DNA of 36,468 nucleotides from Pseudohongiella sp. (GCA_013204155.1 JABMOK010000142.1:1-36468), one strand, 5' to 3'. Numbered from the stretch's first letter, positions 17,583-25,643 are shown. Notes: generated by a model from the sequence alone, not told the origin. A program made the numbers and translations.

Positions 17583-18108
17583 AAGATTTTCCTGTCTAGT
17601 GTTAGCCCTGGGCGTCCTGCAACTGAGCTTCGCATCCCTTTCCCAGGCACAAACAGCCGGACTTGGCACGGCTATTAGTGAGAGCCAACTTCGAGAGTTC
17701 GATTTGGTTGCTGCGCCAGATGGCAGTGGATTTCCACAGGGAAGCGGTACCGCCCTACAGGGAAAATTAGTATTCGAAGCCCGATGTCAGGCCTGTCATG
17801 GGGCCAATGGTGAAGGTACCTCGGGCAATACCGTACTGGTCGGGGGTGATATGCATTCAGCAGAGCGACCGCTTCGCACGGTTGGTAGTTATTGGCCCTA
17901 TGCCAGCACCTTATTCGACTATGTGCGCCGGGCTATGCCGGCCGATTCACCGAAGTCATTGAGCAACACCGAGGTGTATCAGGTGACAGCCTACGTGCTG
18001 TATCTGAATGGCATCATTAATCAATATGCGGTACTCAACAGCGAAACGCTGGTTAAGGTCAATATGCCCAACAAAGATGGCTTTATAGACCAGAGTCAGG
18101 TGCAATAA
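17569..18108 (+). CDS. soxD: SoxD-like c-type cytochrome, electron acceptor of SoxC
   Basis: The 179-residue product has a signal peptide (RRFSCLVLALGVLQLSFASLSQA) and a single haem c site, CQACH at 73-77, in the context GKLVFEARCQACHGANGEG. A distal methionine candidate lies in RRAMPADSPKSLSNTEVYQVTAYVLYLN split around A-M-P. Monohaem SoxD proteins of this size are common beside soxC; the Paracoccus form is longer and dihaem. It would accept electrons from the molybdenum subunit in the periplasm and pass them to the respiratory chain. It overlaps soxC by 14 bases with GAGGTG as ribosome binding site, so the two are translationally coupled and presumably form a complex. Confidence 0.87.
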   Translation: MSTPRRFSCLVLALGVLQLSFASLSQAQTAGLGTAISESQLREFDLVAAPDGSGFPQGSGTALQGKLVFEARCQACHGANGEGTSGNTVLVGGDMHSAERPLRTVGSYWPYASTLFDYVRRAMPADSPKSLSNTEVYQVTAYVLYLNGIINQYAVLNSETLVKVNMPNKDGFIDQSQVQ

Positions 18109-18176
18109 GGGTTCACCTGACCGAAGAAACTCAGTAAACTCCCCCCGCCCAAGAAAATCACTCCAGAGAGGATCCA

Positions 18177-20459
18177 ATGAGAAAGTCGTGGCTGTCGTTT
18201 TGTGCCCTAGGCACAGTAGTAACTTTCCTGTTTTCAAATTCAGTTTTTGCCGCCGACGATGGCCTGATCATGCCTCTTATTGAGGGTGAGCCGTCTTTTG
18301 CCGACTTTGCCGGGATGCAGCCTTCTTCGGCACTGGCTAGATCCATGACCAAGGTGGAGAACTTCATTCAACGTAATCCTGATGACGGCGACCCAGCCTC
18401 TCAGCGTACCGAAGTCTATATAGGTTATGACCGGGAACAACTGCACGTTTTGTTTATGGCCTTCGATTCCGAGCCAGATCAAATACGCGCAAATCTCTCT
18501 TCCAGAGAGAATATAGGCGGCGATGATAATGTTGAAATCACCATCGATACCTTTAATGATCAACGCGCGGCTTTCTCATTCCGCGCCACGCCTCTGGGCA
18601 TCCAGTGGGATGCTCGCTGGACCGAAGGTTCATCAAGGCGCGCCGGCTTCGATACCACTCTCGAAGCGGTGTGGGACAGCGAGGGTCAGCTGACCGATCG
18701 GGGCTATATGGTGAAGATGGCTATTCCGCTGCGCAGTCTGCGTTTTCCCGATACCAGTGATCAGCTTTGGCGGGTTCAGTTCGGACGCTATATCCCCCGA
18801 CTCAGCGAAGAAACTTTTTGGCCTCCCTATTCTTTAGGCATCGAAGGCCGCCTCAATCAGACGGCGATGTTAACCGGTATCCGCGATGTCTCACCGGGCA
18901 ATAATTCGCAGATCATCCCTTTTATCTTCGCCCGTGAACTGGATTCTCTGAATCCCGGCGCAACCGGTGGGCCAAGGTTCGATCGCAGCTCTGAACAGGA
19001 CATCGGTGTCGATGCCAAATTTGTGTTCAATGATGCCATGGTGCTCGACCTCACCCTTAATCCTGATTTCAGTCAGGTCGAGTCCGATGAACCACAGGTC
19101 ACGCTGAACGAGCGTTTTGAAGTTCAGTTCCCTGAGCGCCGCCCTTTCTTCGTCGAAAATGCCGACTTCTTTGCCACCGATTCGACGCTGGTTTTCACCC
19201 GTCGCATCGTCGACCCCGAGGGCGGCCTGCGCTTTACCGGCCGCCAGGGCAACTACGGTTTTGGCGCCATTTTAATCAATGACGAAGCGCCTGGATTAAA
19301 CCGCGCGGCAACAGACCCGCTAAGTGGTGAAAAAGCCAATATCGGTATTATTCGCGGCTTCAGGGATATATCTGATCAATCGCGGATTGGTTTTCTATTC
19401 ACCGATCGTGAGTTGGCAGACGGATTCAACCGGGTAGGCGCCATCGATGGCCGCATCAAACTTACCGACAACTGGGTGACTGAAGTGCAACTGGCAGGAA
19501 CCGAGAGCGAACCGGCTACTGGCGGTGACTCGAAAACTGGTCGTCAGCGCAATATTCAAGTCAATCGCACCGGTCGCACCGTCAGTACCCACAGCCACTT
19601 CATTGAGACCACAGCAGACTTCCGTTCCGAACTAGGTTTTATGAACCGCTTTTTCAGACCCGATACTGACGGTATTCACAACCGTATGAATTTAACTTTT
19701 TATCCTGAAAATTCGAGTATCAATCGCTGGAATTCACAGATCTTTGATGTGTATTTAAAAGACAGCGATGGCACATTGATCTATCACCAGTTAGGGCCCA
19801 CCTTTGGTCTCAATTTCGATACCAATTCCTTTGGCTATTCCTACACCGACTATGTTGAAGTGTTGCGCCCGCAGGATTTTTCCGGGATCGCCAGCAATCG
19901 GCGCTATGACTACTCTAACTGGCAGCTGAATTACCACAATAGTATGCTGAACAGCCTGGAGTTTGGCGCAAGCTATCATGCGGGAGAGACGCTTAATCTG
20001 GTACCGACAGCGGGTAATTTACCCGCCGTGGCGGACACCAACAGAATCGATCTCGATATACTGTGGCGGCCCATCGACCGACTTCGCGTTGCCAATACTT
20101 ACCTGTATACCGAGCTTGAAACCCAACGCGGTGGCAACAAGGTATTTTCCAATGAAATTATTCGCAGCAATTGGAACTACCAATTCACCAAGGAATGGTC
20201 GCTGCGATTTATCGCACAGTATGACAAGACCGATGCGGGTCCGGCGTCTCGTTTGAAAGATGACGAAAATCTGAATTTTGATTTATTACTGCGTTATGTA
20301 ATCAATCCCTGGTCAGCTTTTTATGTCGGTTACAACGCTAACCAAAGCAACTTCGATATCGTCGAAATGGAGGGCGAAAGAGAATTGGTCGTCGCTAACG
20401 ACCTCAGAAAAGATGGCGACCAGATCTTTGTGAAATTTTCCTATTTATTCCAGCGATAA
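18177..20459 (+). CDS. DUF5916 outer-membrane-barrel protein with CBM9-like N-terminal domain
   Basis: The 760-residue product has a signal peptide (cleavage near FAADD, residue 25). Residues about 60-210 resemble a family-9 carbohydrate-binding/DOMON-like sandwich (TEVYIGYDREQLHVLFMAFDS broken at each strand; GGDDNVEITIDTFNDQRAAFSF). The remaining about 500 residues match DUF5916, with the family-typical stretch NPDFSQVESDEPQVTLNERF and FPERRPFFVENADFF. They have the alternating pattern of a transmembrane beta-barrel, ending SYLFQR. Function is not established; proposed roles are in outer-membrane transport or surface binding. It starts 68 bp after the soxD-like gene with a good AGAGAGGA ribosome binding site, so co-transcription is possible. 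A hairpin follows the stop. Confidence 0.85.
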   Translation: MRKSWLSFCALGTVVTFLFSNSVFAADDGLIMPLIEGEPSFADFAGMQPSSALARSMTKVENFIQRNPDDGDPASQRTEVYIGYDREQLHVLFMAFDSEPDQIRANLSSRENIGGDDNVEITIDTFNDQRAAFSFRATPLGIQWDARWTEGSSRRAGFDTTLEAVWDSEGQLTDRGYMVKMAIPLRSLRFPDTSDQLWRVQFGRYIPRLSEETFWPPYSLGIEGRLNQTAMLTGIRDVSPGNNSQIIPFIFARELDSLNPGATGGPRFDRSSEQDIGVDAKFVFNDAMVLDLTLNPDFSQVESDEPQVTLNERFEVQFPERRPFFVENADFFATDSTLVFTRRIVDPEGGLRFTGRQGNYGFGAILINDEAPGLNRAATDPLSGEKANIGIIRGFRDISDQSRIGFLFTDRELADGFNRVGAIDGRIKLTDNWVTEVQLAGTESEPATGGDSKTGRQRNIQVNRTGRTVSTHSHFIETTADFRSELGFMNRFFRPDTDGIHNRMNLTFYPENSSINRWNSQIFDVYLKDSDGTLIYHQLGPTFGLNFDTNSFGYSYTDYVEVLRPQDFSGIASNRRYDYSNWQLNYHNSMLNSLEFGASYHAGETLNLVPTAGNLPAVADTNRIDLDILWRPIDRLRVANTYLYTELETQRGGNKVFSNEIIRSNWNYQFTKEWSLRFIAQYDKTDAGPASRLKDDENLNFDLLLRYVINPWSAFYVGYNANQSNFDIVEMEGERELVVANDLRKDGDQIFVKFSYLFQR

Positions 20460-20828
20460 GCACTAACACTGCTCCCGGTTTCGGTGGGGGACTTAGCTCC
20501 CGCCGAAAACGCTTATCACAGCCAGAATTTCCGGCCCTGTCACAAAAAATTACAAACCTTCAATCGCGTACGAACTGCTGCCGTTTCCTACTTCTACCTG
20601 CCAAATATTGGTTAAGTGAGTCGAATACAGCGCGAAACCTGAGCTTTTCGACGCTGTATTATTGGCCACAGAGGCCGCTTTCTCTACCATCAGAATGAAA
20701 CTCAGGTAAACTAGGCGCTTACGCTTTGAGAGCACAATGGCACTGGAATTGGGATGCGTTTATACTCTCGCCGAAATTATCCTGAATCCATAACCCGCCC
20801 AAACCAAAACCATTCGAGGAGTTGGAAC
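20460..20828. other. Intergenic region between the DUF5916 gene and the Met-rich protein gene
   Basis: Apart from the hairpin at 20479-20508, nothing definite is seen in this 369-bp stretch. A 61-codon minus-strand frame (20550-20735) starts with GTG and has no ribosome binding site or recognisable similarity, so it is not called. Confidence 0.5.
20479..20508 (+). terminator. Hairpin after the DUF5916 gene, possible terminator
   Basis: TTTCGGTGGG (20479-20488) pairs with CCCGCCGAAA (20499-20508) with one G.T wobble, and the stem can extend two pairs inward. It lies 19 bp after the stop codon. No U-tract follows, so termination would be weak or factor-assisted; it may instead protect the 3' end of the mRNA. 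Confidence 0.45.
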
Positions 20829-22007
20829 ATGACAACGAGTAAATACAGCTGCTTAGGTCCCGTTAGGCGCTACACAATCGCATTATCTCTGGGTGCCGCC
20901 GCAAGCCTGTTTTCGGCTGTCGTCGGCGCGCAATCAGGCGCCGATATTAGAGATCAATATCCACAGCTTGCGGATCTGTTTAACGCCTTCGATATCACTC
21001 AGGCCAAGGCCTTCGAAGAAGTGGCTAAAATCAATGATGATCCTGCCACCAAGGCGGCCCGCGACACATTGCAAATGCAACTCAAGATGATGGCTGGCAA
21101 GAGCATGAACGAAATGATGGCCAGCGGCATGGCACACGACGATGGTATGGGCATGGGAATGAGTGGCCCTTATCAGGAATTGGAGGTACAGACTCGCGTG
21201 GCATTATTGGAGCAAATGCGCGTACAGTATTCCAACGCAGACGCTGAAGCCGCTTACGCCGACAATGGGGCGGTAAACCGCCACGTTTCAGAAGTACTGA
21301 AGCGGGGCCGTAATTTTGAAAAAGGTCTGTTTAACATCTATATCGATGCTTCGATCAGCGACAAGCGCGCCGCCGTTGCAACCGCCGTTGCAGATTACCT
21401 CGGCGACGATCGGCATTCAGTTGCCACCGTGCCAAAAGAAAGCACCTACTTGATAGAACACGATCAGGCGAATGGTTTTAAAACCGCCTTCCCGCTGCTC
21501 AGTGGATTCCTCTGGACTCAGCAATGGTTGCAACTCGCCGCATTGGAAGCGGTTATCCTTGAGAGCCTGGATAGCCAATTTTCCAACGGTGTAGACGTGG
21601 CACTTGAGCGATTCTGGAACAAAGTTGGATCGGCTGGCGGCATGTCGATGTTTCCTGCTCCCAGCGAATTACCAATGGCGCCGGCAATTGCACCTGATCT
21701 GTACAGCCAATCAGAAGAAGCAGCGATGATTATTGATAATCTGAATATACTGGAGACAGTGATCACCGACATCCTGGCTTACCCCAACGTGGAAAACAGA
21801 GGCGAACTAATTGATGCCGCTGTCGCCAAGTTTACCAGCAAGGATACTGAAGACACCAAGCAAATGGATTATCTGCTGTTTGCCCTGCGTGGTGGCATCT
21901 ATAATCAGGGTGGCCCTGCTGTCGGCGAGCTGATGCAATCTGAGCGCAATCGATCACGCTCAGCGATGAACATGCAACACTCGATGATTATGTCGACTCC
22001 ACAATAG
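20829..22007 (+). CDS. Met/His-containing exported protein of unknown function
   Basis: I choose the ATG at 20829, preceded by GAGGAGTTGGAAC, over an in-frame upstream ATG at 20754, because it places a normal signal peptide at the start (RRYTIALSLGAAASLFSAVVGA). The product is 392 residues. The mature part is mostly alpha-helical by composition. It contains a methionine/histidine-rich patch (MMASGMAHDDGMGMGMSG, about residues 95-115) and a Met-rich C-terminus (MNMQHSMIMSTPQ), patterns common in periplasmic copper-handling proteins. I do not recognise the family. It precedes a Met-rich multicopper oxidase by about 260 bp, but a terminator separates them. A copper-related or structural periplasmic role is a guess from composition and neighbour. 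Confidence 0.75.
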   Translation: MTTSKYSCLGPVRRYTIALSLGAAASLFSAVVGAQSGADIRDQYPQLADLFNAFDITQAKAFEEVAKINDDPATKAARDTLQMQLKMMAGKSMNEMMASGMAHDDGMGMGMSGPYQELEVQTRVALLEQMRVQYSNADAEAAYADNGAVNRHVSEVLKRGRNFEKGLFNIYIDASISDKRAAVATAVADYLGDDRHSVATVPKESTYLIEHDQANGFKTAFPLLSGFLWTQQWLQLAALEAVILESLDSQFSNGVDVALERFWNKVGSAGGMSMFPAPSELPMAPAIAPDLYSQSEEAAMIIDNLNILETVITDILAYPNVENRGELIDAAVAKFTSKDTEDTKQMDYLLFALRGGIYNQGGPAVGELMQSERNRSRSAMNMQHSMIMSTPQ

Positions 22008-22023
22008 TACGCTTAGCCTCTTT

Positions 22024-22058
22024 AAAAGGGATTAGGTCGCGAGGCCTGATCCCTTTTT
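22024..22058 (+). terminator. Rho-independent terminator after the Met-rich protein gene
   Basis: AAAAGGGATTAGG (22024-22036) pairs with CCTGATCCCTTTT (22045-22057) over 13 bp with a single G.T wobble and an 8-base loop. The descending arm ends in TTTTT followed by ATTTG. It lies 17 bp after the stop at 22007. Confidence 0.85.
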
Positions 22059-22166
22059 ATTTGTGCCGTGATTAACCGCGCACTGAATCCTTGCTGGCTG
22101 TTCGGCATGCTGCGTAAAACGCGTTACTGTGCAGCATCGAGTCAATTAGCAGGAGAAGCACTTTCT

Positions 22167-22178
22167 TGACTTGAGTCA
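22167..22178. promoter_or_regulatory. Short palindrome upstream of the multicopper oxidase gene
   Basis: TGACT and AGTCA are perfect 5-bp arms around TG, about 90 bp before the oxidase start. It does not have the 19-bp CueR-type dyad expected of MerR-family copper regulators. It is recorded only as a candidate site. Confidence 0.2.
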
Positions 22179-22269
22179 GCTCTGCCTTGGCCCCGCAGGC
22201 ATACAATTCGACGGTCAAGCCTTGAAATCAGCTTACGCTGACAAATCACAACACACTGGAGGCCAGCCC

Positions 22270-23781
22270 ATGATCCGCACAGTTAACCGTCGCAAGTTTC
22301 TCGAAACGATTGGTATTGGCTCTGCTGGATTGCTTTTGCCTGACTTTGCTTTTTCGCAAACATCGGCAAGCCGGGTTAATGAACTAAAAATTCCTGAACT
22401 ATTAAATGGTTCCAGCAGAAATGGCCGGCTGCACTACACGCTCACTGCGCAAACGGGCGTTTCGAACTTCCTGCCCGGTCTCAGCACTCCCAGCATCGGC
22501 ATTAATGGCCGCTTTCTCGGCCCTACCCTACGCTTTAAAAATGGTGACGATGTTGCCATGCACGTACAAAATTCTTTGGAAGAAGAAACCACCTTGCACT
22601 GGCATGGACTGCATGTGCCAGCCAAGGCAGACGGTGGACCAGCTCTGATTATTGCCAAGGGAGGCAGCTGGGATCCTGAATTCAAGATCATGCAACCGGC
22701 TGGCACGTTCTGGTATCACTCCCATCGACTGAACAATACAGGTCAGCAGGTCTATCGGGGTTTGGCGGGTCTGATTATCATCGACGATGATGAGAGCTCG
22801 CAGCTCGGGCTTCCTTCGGATTACGGTGTAGATGATATTCCACTCATAGTGCAGGATCGTCGTTTCAATACTGACGGATCGTTCCGCTACGTGGGCATGG
22901 GCATGGATACCATGACCGGCTTGTTTGGCGACACTATTTTGGTCAATGGCACACTATCGCCTGTGTTTGTCCCCACCACCTCAAAGGTGCGTTTCCGCCT
23001 GCTGAATGGCTCCAACGCACGAACCTATAACTTTGCCTTCGATGATGGTCGAAAATTTCAATTGATCGGCGCCGATGGAAGCCTGCTACAACAAGCCGCA
23101 GAGCTGCAAAGTCTGGAATTAGCGCCGGCCGAGCGCGCGGAGATTGTGGTAGATTTCAGCGATGGCAGTCCGGTCAATCTTGTTAGTCTGCCCATGGCAA
23201 GCAACTCAGAATTTGCCCCACAGGGCATGATGCGTAATATGCACCCCATGAATACCGAGGCGTTTCATATTCTCAGCCTGCAATCACAGTCGTATCTCAA
23301 GACATCGGAAGGCTTAGCACGCAACTTGGCCAGCATTCGACGTATGCAGGAAAGTGAAGCCAGCCGTAGTCGACAATTCACCCTCAGCATGCCAATGGGA
23401 ATGGGGATGGGAGGTGGTGGCAGGGGCCGCGGCATGATGGGTGGCGAATTTCTTATCAACGGCAAAGCCATGGACATAAACATTGTTAATGAGAGAATTT
23501 CGATTGGCAGTACAGAGATTTGGGAAATCACCAATGACTCCATGATGATGCACCCTTTTCATATTCATCATGGCCAGTTTCAGATTCTGGATCGCGATGG
23601 AAAACCGCCAAAACCGCAGGAGATGGGATTCAAAGACACGGTAAAAGTTGGCCCCGGCCAGACTGTGCGCTTCATAATGAAGTTCGAAGATTTTTCAGAT
23701 GCCGAGACAGCGTATATGTACCACTGTCATATATTGGAGCATGAAGACAATGGCATGATGGGACAATTTGTTGTGGTGTGA
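22270..23781 (+). CDS. CueO-like multicopper oxidase, Tat-exported
   Basis: The ATG at 22270 is preferred, with TGGAGG upstream; an in-frame extension of 33 codons begins upstream but lacks a signal. The 503-residue protein has a Tat signal (NRRKFLETIG). All four copper motifs are present: HWHG (H110, H112), WYHSH (H150, H152), HPFHIHHGQF, and YHCHILEHEDNGMM, in which C486, H485/H487/H491 and axial M496 fit a type 1/trinuclear site. Before the third cupredoxin domain is a Met/Gly-rich insert (MPMGMGMGG, about residues 375-395), like the CueO methionine-rich segment that binds Cu(I). It probably oxidises Cu(I) in the periplasm, protecting against copper, and may also oxidise phenols or other metals. 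It appears to be a separate transcript. Confidence 0.9.
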   Translation: MIRTVNRRKFLETIGIGSAGLLLPDFAFSQTSASRVNELKIPELLNGSSRNGRLHYTLTAQTGVSNFLPGLSTPSIGINGRFLGPTLRFKNGDDVAMHVQNSLEEETTLHWHGLHVPAKADGGPALIIAKGGSWDPEFKIMQPAGTFWYHSHRLNNTGQQVYRGLAGLIIIDDDESSQLGLPSDYGVDDIPLIVQDRRFNTDGSFRYVGMGMDTMTGLFGDTILVNGTLSPVFVPTTSKVRFRLLNGSNARTYNFAFDDGRKFQLIGADGSLLQQAAELQSLELAPAERAEIVVDFSDGSPVNLVSLPMASNSEFAPQGMMRNMHPMNTEAFHILSLQSQSYLKTSEGLARNLASIRRMQESEASRSRQFTLSMPMGMGMGGGGRGRGMMGGEFLINGKAMDINIVNERISIGSTEIWEITNDSMMMHPFHIHHGQFQILDRDGKPPKPQEMGFKDTVKVGPGQTVRFIMKFEDFSDAETAYMYHCHILEHEDNGMMGQFVVV

Positions 23782-23822
23782 AGCACATAGTGGAGTGGGG
23801 AGGCTAATGTAAAACCAGCGGC

Positions 23823-23900
23823 TTTACTCTACAACTTTACTCTACAACCTTACTCTACAACCTTACTCTACAACCTTACTCTACAACCTTACTCTACAAC
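23823..23900. repeat. Six tandem copies of a 13-bp unit
   Basis: Unit (t/c)TTACTCTACAAC is repeated six times without interruption: 23823-23835, 23836-23848, 23849-23861, 23862-23874, 23875-23887 and 23888-23900. The first two copies begin with T, the last four with C; otherwise they are identical. The innermost copy supplies the last codons and stop of the minus-strand YeeE/YedE gene ending at 23889. There are no spacers, so this is a minisatellite and not a CRISPR. Confidence 0.95.
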
Positions 23901-24317
23901 TACACGATGCAAGAGCATGCCGACAATCATTGCCGCTACGAATATGACTACTGAACTATTCAGTGTGGTAATTGCGGTTAAAGCCGGCCCCGGACAGAAG
24001 CCTGCCATGCCCCAACCTATTCCGAACAAGGCCGCGCCTCCTACTAACTTACCATCGATATCAGTGCGGCTCGGCAGGTAAAATTTTGACTCAAATAATG
24101 GCTGCTCTCTTTTGAGTATGAATCGAAATGCCGGGGTGGTTACCGCCAGAGCACCCAGCATAACCAACAGCAGGCTGGGATCCCAATTATCCGTGACATC
24201 CAGAAAACCAATTACCTTGGCCGGATTAATCATACCGGAAACAATCAGACCCAAGCCAAACAGCAGGCCAGACAAGAAAACCGTGCACTTCGCCAACGTC
24301 GATCTGAGAATACTCAT
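23889..24317 (-). CDS. YeeE/YedE-family sulfur transport half-protein (DUF6691-like), second subunit
   Basis: The 142-residue product has about four hydrophobic helices, starting with CTVFLSGLLFGLGLIVSGM. It carries NPAKVIGFLD, the normal signature of the DUF6691/YedE C-terminal half, and the conserved cysteine motif GMAGFCPGPAL. In the YeeE/YedE (TsuA) superfamily such cysteines relay thiosulfate or sulfane sulfur through the inner membrane. It overlaps the first subunit by four bases (ATGA), so the pair is translationally coupled and together equals one full-length two-half transporter. The final codons (Val-Val-Glu-stop) are encoded by the 13-bp tandem repeat, so the C-terminus is repeat-derived. 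Confidence 0.87.
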   Translation of the reverse strand: MSILRSTLAKCTVFLSGLLFGLGLIVSGMINPAKVIGFLDVTDNWDPSLLLVMLGALAVTTPAFRFILKREQPLFESKFYLPSRTDIDGKLVGGAALFGIGWGMAGFCPGPALTAITTLNSSVVIFVAAMIVGMLLHRVVVE

Positions 24318-24745
24318 AGCCCCAAACCTAAAATATGCCGAAGTAGAAAAACACTAACAACGCCTGCGCCTATAAAAACCACGGTGGCTAAAAATGAGCG
24401 CTTGGAAATCCTCGCAATTCCACAGATTCCATGACCGCTGGTGCAGCCACTGCCCATGCGAGTCCCGAATCCAACCAGCAATCCCGCCACCGCCGTGAGC
24501 AGCGGTGTCGTCTGCACAGAAATATCGAGGCTAGCGCCGGAAAAAAACATATAAGCGAGAGAAGCCGACAACAAGCCAGCAATAAACAAGATACGCCAGA
24601 CAATCTCCGATTTCACCGGAAACAAGATGCCGCCCAGAATACCGCTAATACCGGCGATTCTGCCATTCGCCCAAAGCATGAAGGTCGCGGCCGCACCAAT
24701 TAATACACCGCCAATCAAGGCGCTAACAGGAGTAAAATTTTCCAC
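24314..24745 (-). CDS. YeeE/YedE-family sulfur transport half-protein, first subunit
   Basis: The 143-residue product is very hydrophobic with four or so membrane helices. It contains the defining motif GSGCTSGHGICG (GTRMGSGCTSGHGICGIAR context), whose cysteines are thought to handle sulfur during transport, and the early signature ANGRIAGISGILGG. The start is GTG at 24745 with AAAGGGA eight bases upstream. With the gene that overlaps it downstream it forms the split two-protein version of a YeeE/YedE transporter, as in the PmpA/PmpB-type pairs. Persulfide dioxygenase and BigR-like genes that often accompany such pairs are not present. The nearby soxCD-like genes suggest a role in thiosulfate or sulfane sulfur handling. 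Confidence 0.88.
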   Translation of the reverse strand: MENFTPVSALIGGVLIGAAATFMLWANGRIAGISGILGGILFPVKSEIVWRILFIAGLLSASLAYMFFSGASLDISVQTTPLLTAVAGLLVGFGTRMGSGCTSGHGICGIARISKRSFLATVVFIGAGVVSVFLLRHILGLGL

Positions 24746-24764
24746 TTTATATCCCTTTGCTTAG

Positions 24765-24902
24765 CAGGTTGTTGAAAGCTCTCAGGCGAGTGCAAGAGAA
24801 GGCAAGATTTGGCGAAAAAGCGAAATTTACATGGTGTAAACGAGCATTTTGAGCCACGCAATAACGCCGTATTGTGCCGGCTGCGAGTTTTTCAACAGCC
24901 GG
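24765..24902. mobile_element. MITE-like element with imperfect terminal inverted repeats and TTAG target duplication
   Basis: The left end CAGGTTGTTGAAA matches the reverse complement of the right end, CCGGCTGTTGAAA, at 11 of 13 positions, and weaker similarity continues inward for about 20 bp. The 138-bp element is flanked by TTAG on both sides (24761-24764 and 24903-24906), fitting a 4-bp duplication of the YTAR class made by IS5-group transposases. The middle contains TTTACA-TGG-TGTAAA. It has no coding capacity. The parent family is an inference. Confidence 0.6.
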
Positions 24903-24985
24903 TTAGGACAACTCGCTGCGGAGTTCTCTGTTAGTTACGGTGAGCCTCGCCCAGCGCGCAATTCATGTCTGGTACAGCCTGGTTT

Positions 24986-25477
24986 TTACCCCGCTGCCTC
25001 ACTCGCCCTTTGTCCCGCATTATAAGTGACATAAACATAAACAGGAATATCGAGGTCACCTAATTGGGACTGGATCAGAGGCTTTACTTGCTCCCAGTCC
25101 AGACCTCCAACTCCGGTTGCCAGTCGCGGCAAAGCTACGGAGGTGAATTTTTCTTCATTGATAATTTTCTTCAAGGCACGCAGGGCATGATTGACATCGG
25201 CTTCAGTAGCCTTACCAGGATGGTTTCCGGTACCGTAACCCCCTTCCTGGGTGATCAAATTGACAATTCGATGCCCTTCAGCCACGTCCCATACCCAGGC
25301 TTCTCCGGTCTTCGGATGATTCTGATGGCACCAACTATGGAAGTCTCTATGCATAGTCGGATACTGCTCATGCAGAGAAAGCGCCAATCCCTGCTTCATC
25401 GGATCATTTGCAGCCACCCCATGGGCTATCACCTGCGCCTTGCTTAATAGAATATCTCCCTCAACTTCATAAATCAT
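24986..25477 (-). CDS. Macrodomain protein, TARG1/ALC1-like (probable ADP-ribosyl hydrolase or binder)
   Basis: The 163-residue product is essentially a single macrodomain. The fold starts MIYEVEGDILLSKAQVIAHG (GDI-type loop with the ribose-binding aspartate), continues with a helix after DPMKQGLAL, and has the phosphate-binding loop LPRLATGVGGLDWEQV. The HPKTGEAWVW stretch and the GVGGLDW loop resemble the TARG1/ALC1 class rather than MacroD. Such proteins remove ADP-ribose from glutamate or from nucleic acid, or bind it. No DarT-like ADP-ribosyltransferase gene is adjacent, so a DarTG toxin-antitoxin pair is not supported. The ATG at 25477 has a GGAGA ribosome binding site. It is divergent from the Na+/phosphate transporter gene. 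Confidence 0.85.
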   Translation of the reverse strand: MIYEVEGDILLSKAQVIAHGVAANDPMKQGLALSLHEQYPTMHRDFHSWCHQNHPKTGEAWVWDVAEGHRIVNLITQEGGYGTGNHPGKATEADVNHALRALKKIINEEKFTSVALPRLATGVGGLDWEQVKPLIQSQLGDLDIPVYVYVTYNAGQRASEAAG

Positions 25478-25643
25478 GCTTACTCTCCAGTGACATCAAA
25501 CAAATAGCTATTCCCAAACCTTCTGGAATTATTATACCCGTATCTTCTAAAGAGTAATTGATCAGGCACAAAAAGACTTCAGATTGAGCATAATCGATCG
25601 ACTTTCGCGCCTGAGACTACATACTCAAGCCTGTGGAAATGAA

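Noticed and set aside
16311-18108. Part of a complete sox thiosulfate-oxidation operon
   Set aside because: No soxX, Y, Z, A or B is found on either side; recQ lies upstream and a DUF5916 gene downstream.
20550-20735. 61-codon minus-strand frame between the DUF5916 and Met-rich protein genes
   Set aside because: GTG start, no ribosome binding site, no signal or family features.
22167-22200. CueR-type operator before the multicopper oxidase
   Set aside because: The short TGACT/AGTCA dyad and a nearby TGCCT/AGGCA pair do not form the expected spacer-embedded MerR-family dyad between -35 and -10 elements.
23823-23900. CRISPR-like repeated array
   Set aside because: Units are directly adjacent with no spacers and no cas genes occur in the window; the same applies to the octamer array at 36357-36424.
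24986-25477. DarG antitoxin of a DarTG pair
   Set aside because: The gene is a bare macrodomain of 163 residues without the DarG C-terminal domain, and there is no adjacent DarT-like gene.
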